Origin: an uncultured Muribaculaceae bacterium
GTDB lineage: Bacteria; Bacteroidota; Bacteroidia; Bacteroidales; Muribaculaceae
Reading direction: 5' to 3'
DNA: 64,000 nucleotides
Assembly: GCA_910587075.1 (NCBI GenBank)
Contig: CAJUKE010000002.1
Location: forward strand, 124,001-188,000
Part shown: positions 7,928 to 16,093 of the stretch, piece by piece
Layout: the number at the start of each line of letters is the position of its first letter
Numbering within the stretch: position 1 is the stretch's first letter
Translations under genes and position numbers: made by a program
The notes under the pieces: model-generated
The model's database searches: none
What the model was told of the DNA's origin: nothing
What the model saw: the letters and a program-made list of their open reading frames with translations, nothing else

Positions 7928-9769
7928 TTACTTGATGAGCACTTTGCGGGTGGTGCCATCGGTGCGGCGCTCGATGTAGAGGCCGGGCGCGAGGTTGTCG
8001 GAACCGACCTCAACGCCGCCGATGGTGAAGTAGGTCGAGGGGCCGGCGGCGGTGTTGTCGGCCGATACTTCTTCGACTCCGGCGGGATCGCCGACGGGCT
8101 GCCAGGCGCAGGCGATCACGTCATGGATTTTGAGCACGGAGGGTTTCTCCTCGTCGGTCCATTTGGTGAGGTAGGCGATTACCTTCATATTGGAGGGGTT
8201 CCATCCGGCTTCGAGGGGGATGTTGGCGTTAAGGGTGCCCTTGTCGCCGTTCATTTCGAGGCGGGTGCCTTTCGCTCCGTTGTAGTAGAGGCGCGCCACG
8301 TTGTTGTGGGTGTAGATGCGCTCTGTGGGTCGGCCACCGAAGCCGGTCACCATCTGCGGTGCGCTTACGTTATCCTCGGTGAGCACGATGTGGAGCGCGA
8401 TGTCGCCGCATATGGCCGTTGCTTCGGGAAGGGCGTCGACGTCGACGGTAACGTTCACGCTGTTGGAGGCTCCGTCATAGAGGCGCTTGATGTCGAGGGT
8501 GGCGAAGGCGAGGGCCATGATGTCTTCCTCAATCAGCCCCTCGAAAACGGTAGCGCCGAAATCGCCGGGGAGGCTGTTGAGGGCCGAGATGTCGACCGCG
8601 ATGTTCGGCTCGCCCATATCGGCGCATCGGTTGGATACGAATGAATAGGGGCCGTAGGCGGCGTACCATTCGTGGAGGTCGGCCGACGCGTTGCACGCAA
8701 GCGTGTTGCCGGGGGCGTAAGTGTTGACTTTGCACACTTTGCCGTCGTAGTCGCCGGCCTGGGCCAGGCGGTTGTAGAGGTCAGCGCTCTGCACGGAGGT
8801 CTGGTCGGGGTATCCTTCGGCCAAAGCGGCCTGGCGGGGTACGGAGTTTTCGTAGATTGCGATGTAGTCGGTGAACTGGTTGTATTCGTCCGGCTCAACA
8901 TCGGCACCATTGATTTTCGCCACGAAGAGCCGGGCCGAGTGGTTGCCGATGGCCAGGTGCTGCATGGAAATATTTGTGGGATTCCAGAGGTATGTGCCGC
9001 CGGAGGGTATCGCGTTGGGGCATTCCACGTATACGGGCTCCTCGTTGTCGATTTGGTAGCCAAGTGTCATCTGAGTTATCGTTTCGCGTCCGACGTTCTG
9101 CAGAGTCGCCATAGCCTCGAAAATGTCTTTATTCTGGCGGTAGTGGGGCACTGTCATCTTGGTAACGAACTCGATGGCTCCGGCGGGCATATTGGTCGCG
9201 TCAACGATAAGCTGGACGCAAATCGCGCCTATGCCGGTGAGGGTGTTCACGGTGTTGTTCTGGAAGATTATGGCGCAACCTTCGGAGTATGTGTCCCCCT
9301 CCAGGGTGAAGGCTATGTAGCCCTGCTCGGCGGCAACCATCTCGGCGGTTTCCTCGTAATCGTAGCCGAAGATGAGGTCCTCGCCCTCTTTGATTGTGTA
9401 GCCGTTGCCGTTGAAGATGATGTTGTTCCACCCTTCGTAGAGGCGCTGGCGCTGCTCGTTGACGGTGGTGATTCCCTCATCGTTCACGGCGTGGAACCAG
9501 GTGTTGACGCGGCCCGCGCCGGCACCAACAGCCACGCGCATGCCCACCACGCGGCAACCGACGTAGTGGCGCAGACGGTCGGCCGACAGGTAGGCTCCGA
9601 TGGGGTATGTGCCCGCCTGGCCGAAGTAGGCCGACTGGGGGTATATGTCGTTGGTGACGGTATAGCCGATCACGCGCTCGTTGGCGGCCAGGCCCATATC
9701 GTTGTCCTGGGCGGCGGCGGTGAATACCGCCGCTGCCAGGAGTAACAGGGATGTTATTTTGCGAAACAT
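7928..9769 (-). CDS. secreted Omp28-related protein with T9SS-like C-terminal sorting tail
   Basis: The 613-residue protein has a cleavable signal peptide (about 1-20, ending AAAQ). The middle and C-terminal part (about 390-550) resembles the Omp28 family, with the pattern IALHIVLTEDNV followed by an HN-V-R segment (YTHNNVARLYY); the N-terminal 200 residues are an all-beta region of the kind found beside it. The last 60 residues end in GLYIERRTDGTTRKVLIK, the usual Bacteroidales sorting-tail pattern of a short strand, basic residues and KVLIK. It should be exported and fixed to the cell surface. It lies 30 bp after the gene at 9800-12283 and probably shares its transcript. No CxxC thiol motif is present, so a redox role is unlikely. 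Confidence 0.8.
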   Translation of the reverse strand: MFRKITSLLLLAAAVFTAAAQDNDMGLAANERVIGYTVTNDIYPQSAYFGQAGTYPIGAYLSADRLRHYVGCRVVGMRVAVGAGAGRVNTWFHAVNDEGITTVNEQRQRLYEGWNNIIFNGNGYTIKEGEDLIFGYDYEETAEMVAAEQGYIAFTLEGDTYSEGCAIIFQNNTVNTLTGIGAICVQLIVDATNMPAGAIEFVTKMTVPHYRQNKDIFEAMATLQNVGRETITQMTLGYQIDNEEPVYVECPNAIPSGGTYLWNPTNISMQHLAIGNHSARLFVAKINGADVEPDEYNQFTDYIAIYENSVPRQAALAEGYPDQTSVQSADLYNRLAQAGDYDGKVCKVNTYAPGNTLACNASADLHEWYAAYGPYSFVSNRCADMGEPNIAVDISALNSLPGDFGATVFEGLIEEDIMALAFATLDIKRLYDGASNSVNVTVDVDALPEATAICGDIALHIVLTEDNVSAPQMVTGFGGRPTERIYTHNNVARLYYNGAKGTRLEMNGDKGTLNANIPLEAGWNPSNMKVIAYLTKWTDEEKPSVLKIHDVIACAWQPVGDPAGVEEVSADNTAAGPSTYFTIGGVEVGSDNLAPGLYIERRTDGTTRKVLIK

Positions 9770-9799
9770 ATTGTGTCTGTATTAGAGTCCTTATTTGTT

Positions 9800-12283
9800 T
9801 CAGAGGATTACTTTGGTGACCTTGGCGCCCCGGCGGAGGATGTAGACTCCGGCGGGAGCTTCGGCGGCGTTGACGCGGCGGCCCGAGAGGTCGAAGAGCT
9901 CGCCGGGAGCGTCGGAACTGTCACCCTCGATCTCCAGGATGCCGGAGGTGGAGATGGTGTAGGCAGCCATCTCGGAAGCGCCGTTCTGGTAAATCGCCTT
10001 GATGCCCACGGTGTGCTCGCCGTCGGTGAGGGCGGGGAGGGTGAACTCGGGGGTCTCCGATTCGCCGACCTTGGCGCCGTCGAGGTAGATTTCGAAGCGC
10101 ACCACGTTGCCGTAGTCGATCGCTTCGCCCTGACCGCTCTGGGGGCCGACGGTAACGTCGTCAACCTGTGCCAGGAACGCGTCGTAGCTGGTGTAGCGTA
10201 CGGCGAGGCGGGCCTTCTGTCCGGCGTAGTCGTCGAGGTCGTGATAGTAGAGCGACCAGTATTCCGAGGTCAGGGCGTCGATCGAGCTCAGGAGGGTGAA
10301 GTCGGCGGGATCCACGCTCCCCTCAACGGTGCATATCAGCAGTTCCATCGACTCGGTGTACATCGAGGTGTAACCCTTGGCCTTGAAGCTGAAGCGGAAG
10401 TTGTCGCGGATGGTCAGCTCGGGGGTGATGAGCCATTTGTCGGACTTGCCCATCTGGGCGGAGCAGAACATTACCGACTTGTCGCCCGTGGCGGCGGCGA
10501 TGGCCGGGTCGGTGGGGAGCATCGCGGGCACAGTCTTGTAGGGGTTGAACACGATGGGGGCGAGGGCCACCGGGTTAGTGGCGTTGCCCGAGCCGGGGAA
10601 CGACACTACGTTGCTCTGCGAGCCGAGGGCGATGGGGTACACGGGGAGCTTGTCAACATCGAGCGACACCCAACCGCCGAAATTCTTCACGGCGAAGTCG
10701 TCGTAATCCTCGAAGCTGTCGGTGAAGGCGAGCTCCTGGTTCCAGTTGATCACCATCGAACCGTTGTCGCCGGGGGTGGCGGTGATGTTGTATGGAGTGA
10801 TCACGCGGTCGGTGAGCGCGAGGTCGATCGCGGCGTCGGCTTTAACGTCGATTTCGCGGCGTACAGCCTCGTAGGCACCTTCGGCCACTCCGAGCTCATA
10901 TTTGCCATAGGGGAGGTAGGGTACGCGTACCTTGCCGTCCTTCACCGTCAGGGCCAGGGTGCTGGCCGAGGCGAGGTCGAGCAGGTCGATGGTCATCCCT
11001 TCGGGCGAGAGCTTGCTCTGGGCGGTAACGTTCACCGTGAGGTCGGCGTAACCCTCCTCGGGGAGGTCAACGTTGATTTCGGTGGTGGCGCTGGCGGCCT
11101 GGAGGTAGACAGCTTTCACGCCGATGGTGTGCGCTCCGGCGGGAACGTCGGTGAGCAGGCAGTTGTAATCCTCAACGGTGGCTTTCTTCACGCCGTCGAG
11201 GTAGATTTCGAACTTCTCGAAGCGGTTGGCGGGCGACTTGGCCACGCGGCGGGCGCGCTTCACGAGCGAGGCTTCGGCCTCCTCATCGACGGGCTGGCCA
11301 ACATACACGTCGTCGACCATGAGCATGAAGGCGCCGTAGAGCTTGGTGTTGCTGATGTAGCGGATGGCGAACTTCACCTGCTGTCCGGCGAGCGACGCCA
11401 CGTCGTAGCTGAGGGTTTTCCAGCCGCGGTAGTCGACGCTCTCGTAGTTTCCGGCGTCGAGGCGGATGAAGTCGGATGCCTCGGGGTTGTCGAGCTTGGT
11501 GGTGTAGTACACCATGAAGCGCTCGTCGTAGCGGTCGGCGGCCTTGGCCTTGAAGGAGAAGATGTTGTCGGTGCCGACGGTAATCGCGGGGGTTATCAGC
11601 CAGTCGTCGTTGGCGTTGCCCGAGTTGGTGCGTATGAAGCCTACATACTGCTGGCCGCTGTAGGGGCGCAGGATGGGGTATTCGTACCACCAGGTGGGGG
11701 TTACGGTCAGCGGGTTGATGATCTGCGCGTATTGCATCATGCCGCGGTTGGGGTAGGTGCCAACGAGGGGCGCCGTAGCCTCGCCGTCGGCGTCGATGCC
11801 GGTCCATTCGCCGAAAGTGAGGGCGAAGGGCTCGTGGCTCTCGAAGTCATCGAAGAAGGCGGGTTTCTCGCGGTTCCAGCTCAGGGCTATGTCGCGGCGG
11901 CCGGTGAAGGGGTCGCGGGTGGCCTCGGCGGTCACGGCGAAGGGGTCGCGGGTTTTCTCGGTGAGGTTCACGGTGACGGTTTTCTCCGTCTCCCCTTCGG
12001 CCACGCTGAACGAGTAGTCGACGGGGTTGAAGCCGTTGCGCTCGATTTCGAGGCGGTGGTTCCCGGCGAACACGTTGAGCGAGCACTCGCCGGAGGCGTT
12101 GAGCTTGAGCGCTCCGTAGCCCACGGCGTAGTCGGTTTGCGTGAGGCTCACGGCCTGCCCGGTGAGGATGTCGCCCTCGACGGTGCCCACTTTGATGGTG
12201 AGGCGCGTATTACGCTGCTGAGCCACGCCGCTCGCGAAGAGCAGCATGGCCAGCAGGGTAAACAGAATGCGGGTAGTTTTCAT
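9800..12283 (-). CDS. secreted tandem cleaved-adhesin (jelly-roll) protein with sorting tail
   Basis: The 827-residue protein has a signal peptide (about 1-22) and two copies of one module. Each copy has a jelly-roll adhesin domain (signatures NxELAFTDSFEDYDDF or PAFFDDFESHEPF at the start, DKWLITPELT or DDWLITPAIT in the middle, and a strand ending VDDVYVG or VDDVTVG) followed by a small domain of the type RFEIYLDGxKxxxxE...GxHTIGVKAVY. The copies start near residues 140 and 510. The C-terminus (LFDLSGRRVNAAEAPAGVYILRRG) is a T9SS type-A-like tail. Such domains occur in the haemagglutinin regions of gingipains and bind host proteins or sugars; the ligand here is unknown. Confidence 0.83.
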   Translation of the reverse strand: MKTTRILFTLLAMLLFASGVAQQRNTRLTIKVGTVEGDILTGQAVSLTQTDYAVGYGALKLNASGECSLNVFAGNHRLEIERNGFNPVDYSFSVAEGETEKTVTVNLTEKTRDPFAVTAEATRDPFTGRRDIALSWNREKPAFFDDFESHEPFALTFGEWTGIDADGEATAPLVGTYPNRGMMQYAQIINPLTVTPTWWYEYPILRPYSGQQYVGFIRTNSGNANDDWLITPAITVGTDNIFSFKAKAADRYDERFMVYYTTKLDNPEASDFIRLDAGNYESVDYRGWKTLSYDVASLAGQQVKFAIRYISNTKLYGAFMLMVDDVYVGQPVDEEAEASLVKRARRVAKSPANRFEKFEIYLDGVKKATVEDYNCLLTDVPAGAHTIGVKAVYLQAASATTEINVDLPEEGYADLTVNVTAQSKLSPEGMTIDLLDLASASTLALTVKDGKVRVPYLPYGKYELGVAEGAYEAVRREIDVKADAAIDLALTDRVITPYNITATPGDNGSMVINWNQELAFTDSFEDYDDFAVKNFGGWVSLDVDKLPVYPIALGSQSNVVSFPGSGNATNPVALAPIVFNPYKTVPAMLPTDPAIAAATGDKSVMFCSAQMGKSDKWLITPELTIRDNFRFSFKAKGYTSMYTESMELLICTVEGSVDPADFTLLSSIDALTSEYWSLYYHDLDDYAGQKARLAVRYTSYDAFLAQVDDVTVGPQSGQGEAIDYGNVVRFEIYLDGAKVGESETPEFTLPALTDGEHTVGIKAIYQNGASEMAAYTISTSGILEIEGDSSDAPGELFDLSGRRVNAAEAPAGVYILRRGAKVTKVIL

Positions 12284-12322
12284 GCAAATCTGTCCTTTCT
12301 TTCTGTGAGTGGTTTGATAGGA

Positions 12323-12369
12323 AAAAGGCCATCCAAGTTCCCGGTTCGGGTTGACTTGAATGGCCTTTT
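12323..12369 (-). terminator. intrinsic terminator after the 1125-residue adhesin gene
   Basis: AAAAGGCCAT-C-CAAGT pairs with ACTTG-A-ATGGCCTTTT, a stem of about 15 bp with one mismatch and U-rich ends on both strands. It sits 12 bp after the stop codon at 12382 and separates this gene from the next adhesin gene. Confidence 0.75.
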
Positions 12370-12381
12370 ACCGGTTATTGC

Positions 12382-15300
12382 TTACTTAATGATGCTGAAA
12401 GCTTTGGAGCCTTCGGCCTTCACAACGTAGAAGCCTTTGGCGAGCTTGTCGAGGGTGGCGGGGCCGTAGCCGGCTGCCACGAGCACGCCGTTGATGTTGT
12501 ACACTTCGACGCGGGCGTTTTCAGCGATGGTGCCGTTATCCTCGGCCGATACGTTCTCGATGCCGGAAGCGTCGACGTGGAAGTCGGTGAGGGTGAAGTC
12601 GTCGAAGAACGCGAGGTTCGAGGGGCTGAAGGTCGAGTGACGGAGGGCCACATAGACGCTCTGGCCGGCGTAATCCTTGAGGTCAACCTCGTAGTGGTTC
12701 CACTGGGAGCCTTCAAGGAAGGGCATCTCGGTGGTGCGCATCACGGCAGTGAACTCGTTGGTGTCGGTGTTGCCACCGGTGCTTACCAGCACGCTCACGC
12801 AGTGCTTGGGGTCGGGGAGCACGCTGTTGAGCGATTCCCAGTTGCGGGCGTAGAAGTCAAACTTGGCGTTCTCGCCGGCGATGAGCTTGCGGGAGATGAT
12901 CCAGTTGTCGGCGTTGACGGCGGTGCCGGAGGAACCGACGAGGGCGTGCATACCGGAGATCGGGGCCATCATACCGTATAGGCCGTTCTCCTTGGAGTCG
13001 CTCTCGACGGAGAAGGCGCCGCGTACGCCGTCGGCGGAGTAGTGGATCCAATAGGATGTGAAGGAGAAGTTCGGAGCCTTGTCGGCGTCGATCATGGTGA
13101 ACTCCTCGGTCCAGTCGAGGTCAAGGTCGTTGGGCTCGAAGGAGAAGTAGCGGGTGGTGGCGGGGAGAGCCTCGCCTTCAACGGGGAAGGTCGCGATGTG
13201 GCCACCTTCGAATTCGAGGGTGAGGTTGTCGCTTACCAGAGCGGCGGTCTGGAGGGCGTCAAACTGGATGGTGAAGGGGGTGGTGGACCCTGCGGGGAGC
13301 ACGTCGCCGGCCTTCAGCGAGGTGGTGAAGTTGGGGTTGGCGAAGGTAGCGCTCTTCACGGTGAGGTCGTTCTTGCCGAGGTTGAACACGGTCAGGAGGT
13401 CGCCCGAGGAGATGCTCTTCTCATAGTTGATCTTGCCGGTAGTCCAGCGTGCGCGGTTGAAGGCGGCGTAGTCGCCCTTGGCCTCCTCGATCACGATGTG
13501 GGTAACGGAGCCACCATTGTCCTGGCCGTTGTAGCTCTTGTGAAGCCAGCGGAACTGAACTTTCTTACCGGCGTAGGTGGTGAGGTCGTGGCGCTCATTG
13601 ATCCAGTATTTGTGCTCGCCGTCGTAGGATTTCTCGGAGATGGTGCTGAGGGTGGTCCACTCGCCGTCGGCGTAGATTTCGAAGAGCAGTTCGCTGACGC
13701 CGTTGTTGGGCTCCACGTTGTTCTTCTGAACCATGCCGGTGGGATCAACCATGAGGCTGGCGGGGTGATCGTCGCCCCAGATGAAGGAGATGCTCATGGG
13801 CTTGTCGGCGGGGAGGGTCACGTCGGGCGAGAGCATGGCGTTGGAGTCGCCTGCGTTGAGCCAGATGGTACCGGCCACACCGTATGCTTTGCCGTCGTTC
13901 TCGTACTTCTTGAGGGTGTTCACATACCAGGTGCGGTTGTAGTCCTTCGAGGGGGTGGAGATCCAGCCGATGGGGAGCTCGTCGTCGGTGTCGGTGAAGT
14001 TCTGCTCGTAGGGGAAGTCAACGATCGCGGCGTCCTTCTGGGTGGTGAATGTCCAGGTGGTCACGTTGTTGTTGGCGTCGCCCTTGCTGTTGTAAGGCAC
14101 AATCTTCCAGGTGTAGCGGGTCTCGTAGGCGAGGTCGGGGAGCTCGATCGAGAGGGCGTCGCCGAGATCCTGGCCGTCGATTACCTCGTTGCATGCCGAG
14201 GTGGTGCCGAGGTAGAGCTTGTAGCCTTCGGCGAACTGGGCGGGGTTCCAGCTAAGCACGATACCCTTGGGGTAGACGTTGGCGGTGCCGGCCGCGGGGG
14301 TCGGGTTGGTGGCTGCCATAGGCACGCCGTCGGCTCCGTAGACCTTCGGGAGCACCACGCGGTCGAGGTAGAAGGCCGAGTGCTCGTAAGCGCCTTCGTC
14401 GTCGCTCTCAACGGCGGGATATTCCCAGCGGAGGTAGCAGTTGTCGGTGGCGGGGTCGAGGGTTATGGTCTCGGTGAGGAGCTGGTTGAGGCCGTTCTGC
14501 CAGTCGGAGGTCCAGAGGAGCTTGTTGAAGGTCTGGCCACCGTCGGTCGAGAGCTTGAGGGTAACGTCGTACTCGGGAGCGGTCTCGCCGTCGTAGGCGT
14601 TGTAGTAGGTGAAGGAGATCGAGCCGCCGTCGAGGAGGTCGAGGCGGGGAGTGGTGAAGGTGGTCAGCGAGAAGTCGCCACCCTGGTAGGCGCACTGGTC
14701 ACCCTCGAAAGCGTTCGGGTTGGCTGCCCAGCCGCGGTTGGTCCATCCTGCAGGGGGGAAGAAACCTTCGAAAGTCTCCAGGTATGCTCCTTCGGGGAGG
14801 AACTGCTTGGAAGCGTTGATGTCGATGCTCACGTCGCCGCCGGTGGTGTGGATTGTAACCTTGCCGGAAGCGGGGGAGGTCAGCGAGGCGGTGTAGGCCA
14901 CGTTGAACATCGTGCTCTGGTACGACTGGAGGTTGATCGACTGGTCGAGGGTGGTGGTTACCCCTTCGGGGCAGTCGATGCCGGTGATGCGGAGGCCGTC
15001 TTTACCCATATTTACCAGAGTGATGGGGTCGGAGTACATCTTCTCGCCGATATACATGGCGGGGAAGGTGAAGCGGTCCATCGTGATGCTGGCCACGGGC
15101 CCGGTGGCGGGAGTGAATTTCTTCACGGTGATGTCGTCGAGGTCAAGCGAGTTGGCGCTCTCGGCCATCATCTTGTAAACGAAGGCGAGCTTTACTTTCT
15201 CACCCTTGAAGTCGCTGAGGTCGACTTTGGCGGTGCGCACTGCCCAGTCCTGGATGGGGAATCCGATGATGCCGCTCTCGCGGAGCATCTTCTCGTTCTG

Positions 15301-15759
15301 TATGGAGAAAATGGTTTCTGCGCCGTTGAGGTTGTCGCCGGTTACTACGCGCACCTGGAAGTCATAGCGGCTGTTGTCGGAGCAGTTCACGGGGCTCACC
15401 TTGAAGGAGAACTGGAGCTGGTATGTGTCGTCGAGATTGAGTTCGGGCGAGAGGAGGATTTCCTCGCGGGGGCCGCCTCCGTCGGTGGGGTTAACCGAGA
15501 GGGGTCCGGTTACCGTCGCGCAGCAAGCGCCCTGGATGTAGGCACCGTATTTGGAAGTGGGGTCGGAGTAGTAGTTCGACCAGTTGTACTTCTCGGTAGG
15601 TCCGTTGTAACTGTTCACCGTCGTCCACCCGGGGCCCGCGGCTACCGGTTGCGGATTGTTGCCGGTGTTCCCTGTCTCGAAGTCCTCGGAGAGGATCGTC
15701 TGCGCCTGAGCTCCGATTGCGAGAGTCAGCGCCGCTAATGGCAGGTAATACTTCTTCAT
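12382..15759 (-). CDS. secreted multi-domain adhesin (jelly-roll domains, fibronectin III-like domain, sorting tail)
   Basis: The 1125-residue protein begins with a signal peptide (about 1-19, ending GAQAQ). Jelly-roll or MAM-like domains start near residues 20 (ILSEDFETGN), 330 (AYLETFEGFFPPAGW), 590 (FPYEQNFTDTDDELPIGW) and 905 (YFSFEPNDLDLDW), each closing with a strand of the form FxDDFTL or LDRVVL. Two choice-of-anchor-type beta domains lie between them, and residues about 500-585 look like a fibronectin III domain (AEGYKLYLGT, YTWKIVPYN). The end, VEVYNINGVLVAAGYG to GFYVVKAEG, is a sorting tail. It should be a surface adhesin. It has its own promoter (15841-15848) and terminator (12323-12369). 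Confidence 0.83.
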   Translation of the reverse strand: MKKYYLPLAALTLAIGAQAQTILSEDFETGNTGNNPQPVAAGPGWTTVNSYNGPTEKYNWSNYYSDPTSKYGAYIQGACCATVTGPLSVNPTDGGGPREEILLSPELNLDDTYQLQFSFKVSPVNCSDNSRYDFQVRVVTGDNLNGAETIFSIQNEKMLRESGIIGFPIQDWAVRTAKVDLSDFKGEKVKLAFVYKMMAESANSLDLDDITVKKFTPATGPVASITMDRFTFPAMYIGEKMYSDPITLVNMGKDGLRITGIDCPEGVTTTLDQSINLQSYQSTMFNVAYTASLTSPASGKVTIHTTGGDVSIDINASKQFLPEGAYLETFEGFFPPAGWTNRGWAANPNAFEGDQCAYQGGDFSLTTFTTPRLDLLDGGSISFTYYNAYDGETAPEYDVTLKLSTDGGQTFNKLLWTSDWQNGLNQLLTETITLDPATDNCYLRWEYPAVESDDEGAYEHSAFYLDRVVLPKVYGADGVPMAATNPTPAAGTANVYPKGIVLSWNPAQFAEGYKLYLGTTSACNEVIDGQDLGDALSIELPDLAYETRYTWKIVPYNSKGDANNNVTTWTFTTQKDAAIVDFPYEQNFTDTDDELPIGWISTPSKDYNRTWYVNTLKKYENDGKAYGVAGTIWLNAGDSNAMLSPDVTLPADKPMSISFIWGDDHPASLMVDPTGMVQKNNVEPNNGVSELLFEIYADGEWTTLSTISEKSYDGEHKYWINERHDLTTYAGKKVQFRWLHKSYNGQDNGGSVTHIVIEEAKGDYAAFNRARWTTGKINYEKSISSGDLLTVFNLGKNDLTVKSATFANPNFTTSLKAGDVLPAGSTTPFTIQFDALQTAALVSDNLTLEFEGGHIATFPVEGEALPATTRYFSFEPNDLDLDWTEEFTMIDADKAPNFSFTSYWIHYSADGVRGAFSVESDSKENGLYGMMAPISGMHALVGSSGTAVNADNWIISRKLIAGENAKFDFYARNWESLNSVLPDPKHCVSVLVSTGGNTDTNEFTAVMRTTEMPFLEGSQWNHYEVDLKDYAGQSVYVALRHSTFSPSNLAFFDDFTLTDFHVDASGIENVSAEDNGTIAENARVEVYNINGVLVAAGYGPATLDKLAKGFYVVKAEGSKAFSIIK

Positions 15760-15840
15760 TGGTTTAATATTTGGTGATTGATAATTCGTGATTTTTGGTC
15801 TTAAAAAAACGAATTGCTAAAAATTGGTAAAATCGCTTGA

Positions 15841-15848
15841 CAAATATA
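15841..15848 (-). promoter_or_regulatory. -7 promoter box of the 1125-residue adhesin gene
   Basis: On the minus strand TATATTTG matches TAnnTTTG. No TTTG is found 19-20 bp upstream. The leader would be about 75 nt and AT-rich. Confidence 0.5.
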
Positions 15849-16033
15849 CACAAACAATTTGAAACTTAAAGCATTTTTCCAAAGAATTAACGCGAAAAAT
15901 TTAATGGATATGCGGCGGATATAGAAAATACCTGATTGTTTGTGAATAAATATACATTTTGCATATGATTTCGACATCAACTCACGGAACCTCGCCCAAT
16001 CCGATTCGAGGGTTACGGATCGATAGAATAAAA

Positions 16034-16067
16034 GCGCCGCGCCGTGGCACTGGGCCAGGCGCGGCGC
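16034..16067 (-). terminator. intrinsic terminator after the 1587-residue surface protein
   Basis: GCGCCGCGCC (16034-16043) and GGCGCGGCGC (16058-16067) form a perfect 10-bp stem with a 14-nt loop. On the minus strand it is followed by TTTTATTC. It lies about 30 bp after the stop codon. Confidence 0.8.
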
Positions 16068-16093
16068 CGCGCGGATCGCGCTTTCGAGGCGGC

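Larger units (their letters stand above)
15760..16093. other. 334-bp intergenic region holding a promoter and a terminator
   Basis: The AT-rich part (15760-15970) carries the promoter of the gene at 12382-15759. The GC-rich part (16030-16070) carries the terminator of the large gene that ends at 16094. I see no small gene here. Confidence 0.7.

Noticed and set aside
7744..8013. Short minus-strand frame across the two hairpins after the Omp28-type gene
   Set aside because: It overlaps the end of that gene in another phase and both hairpins; no start signal.
9773..15738. Very long open frames on the plus strand (885 and 898 codons) opposite the adhesin genes
   Set aside because: They are antisense shadows of GC-rich, codon-biased genes. 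The minus-strand frames have signal peptides, known domains and sorting tails; the plus frames have Gly/Val/Glu/His-rich low-complexity products with no domain.
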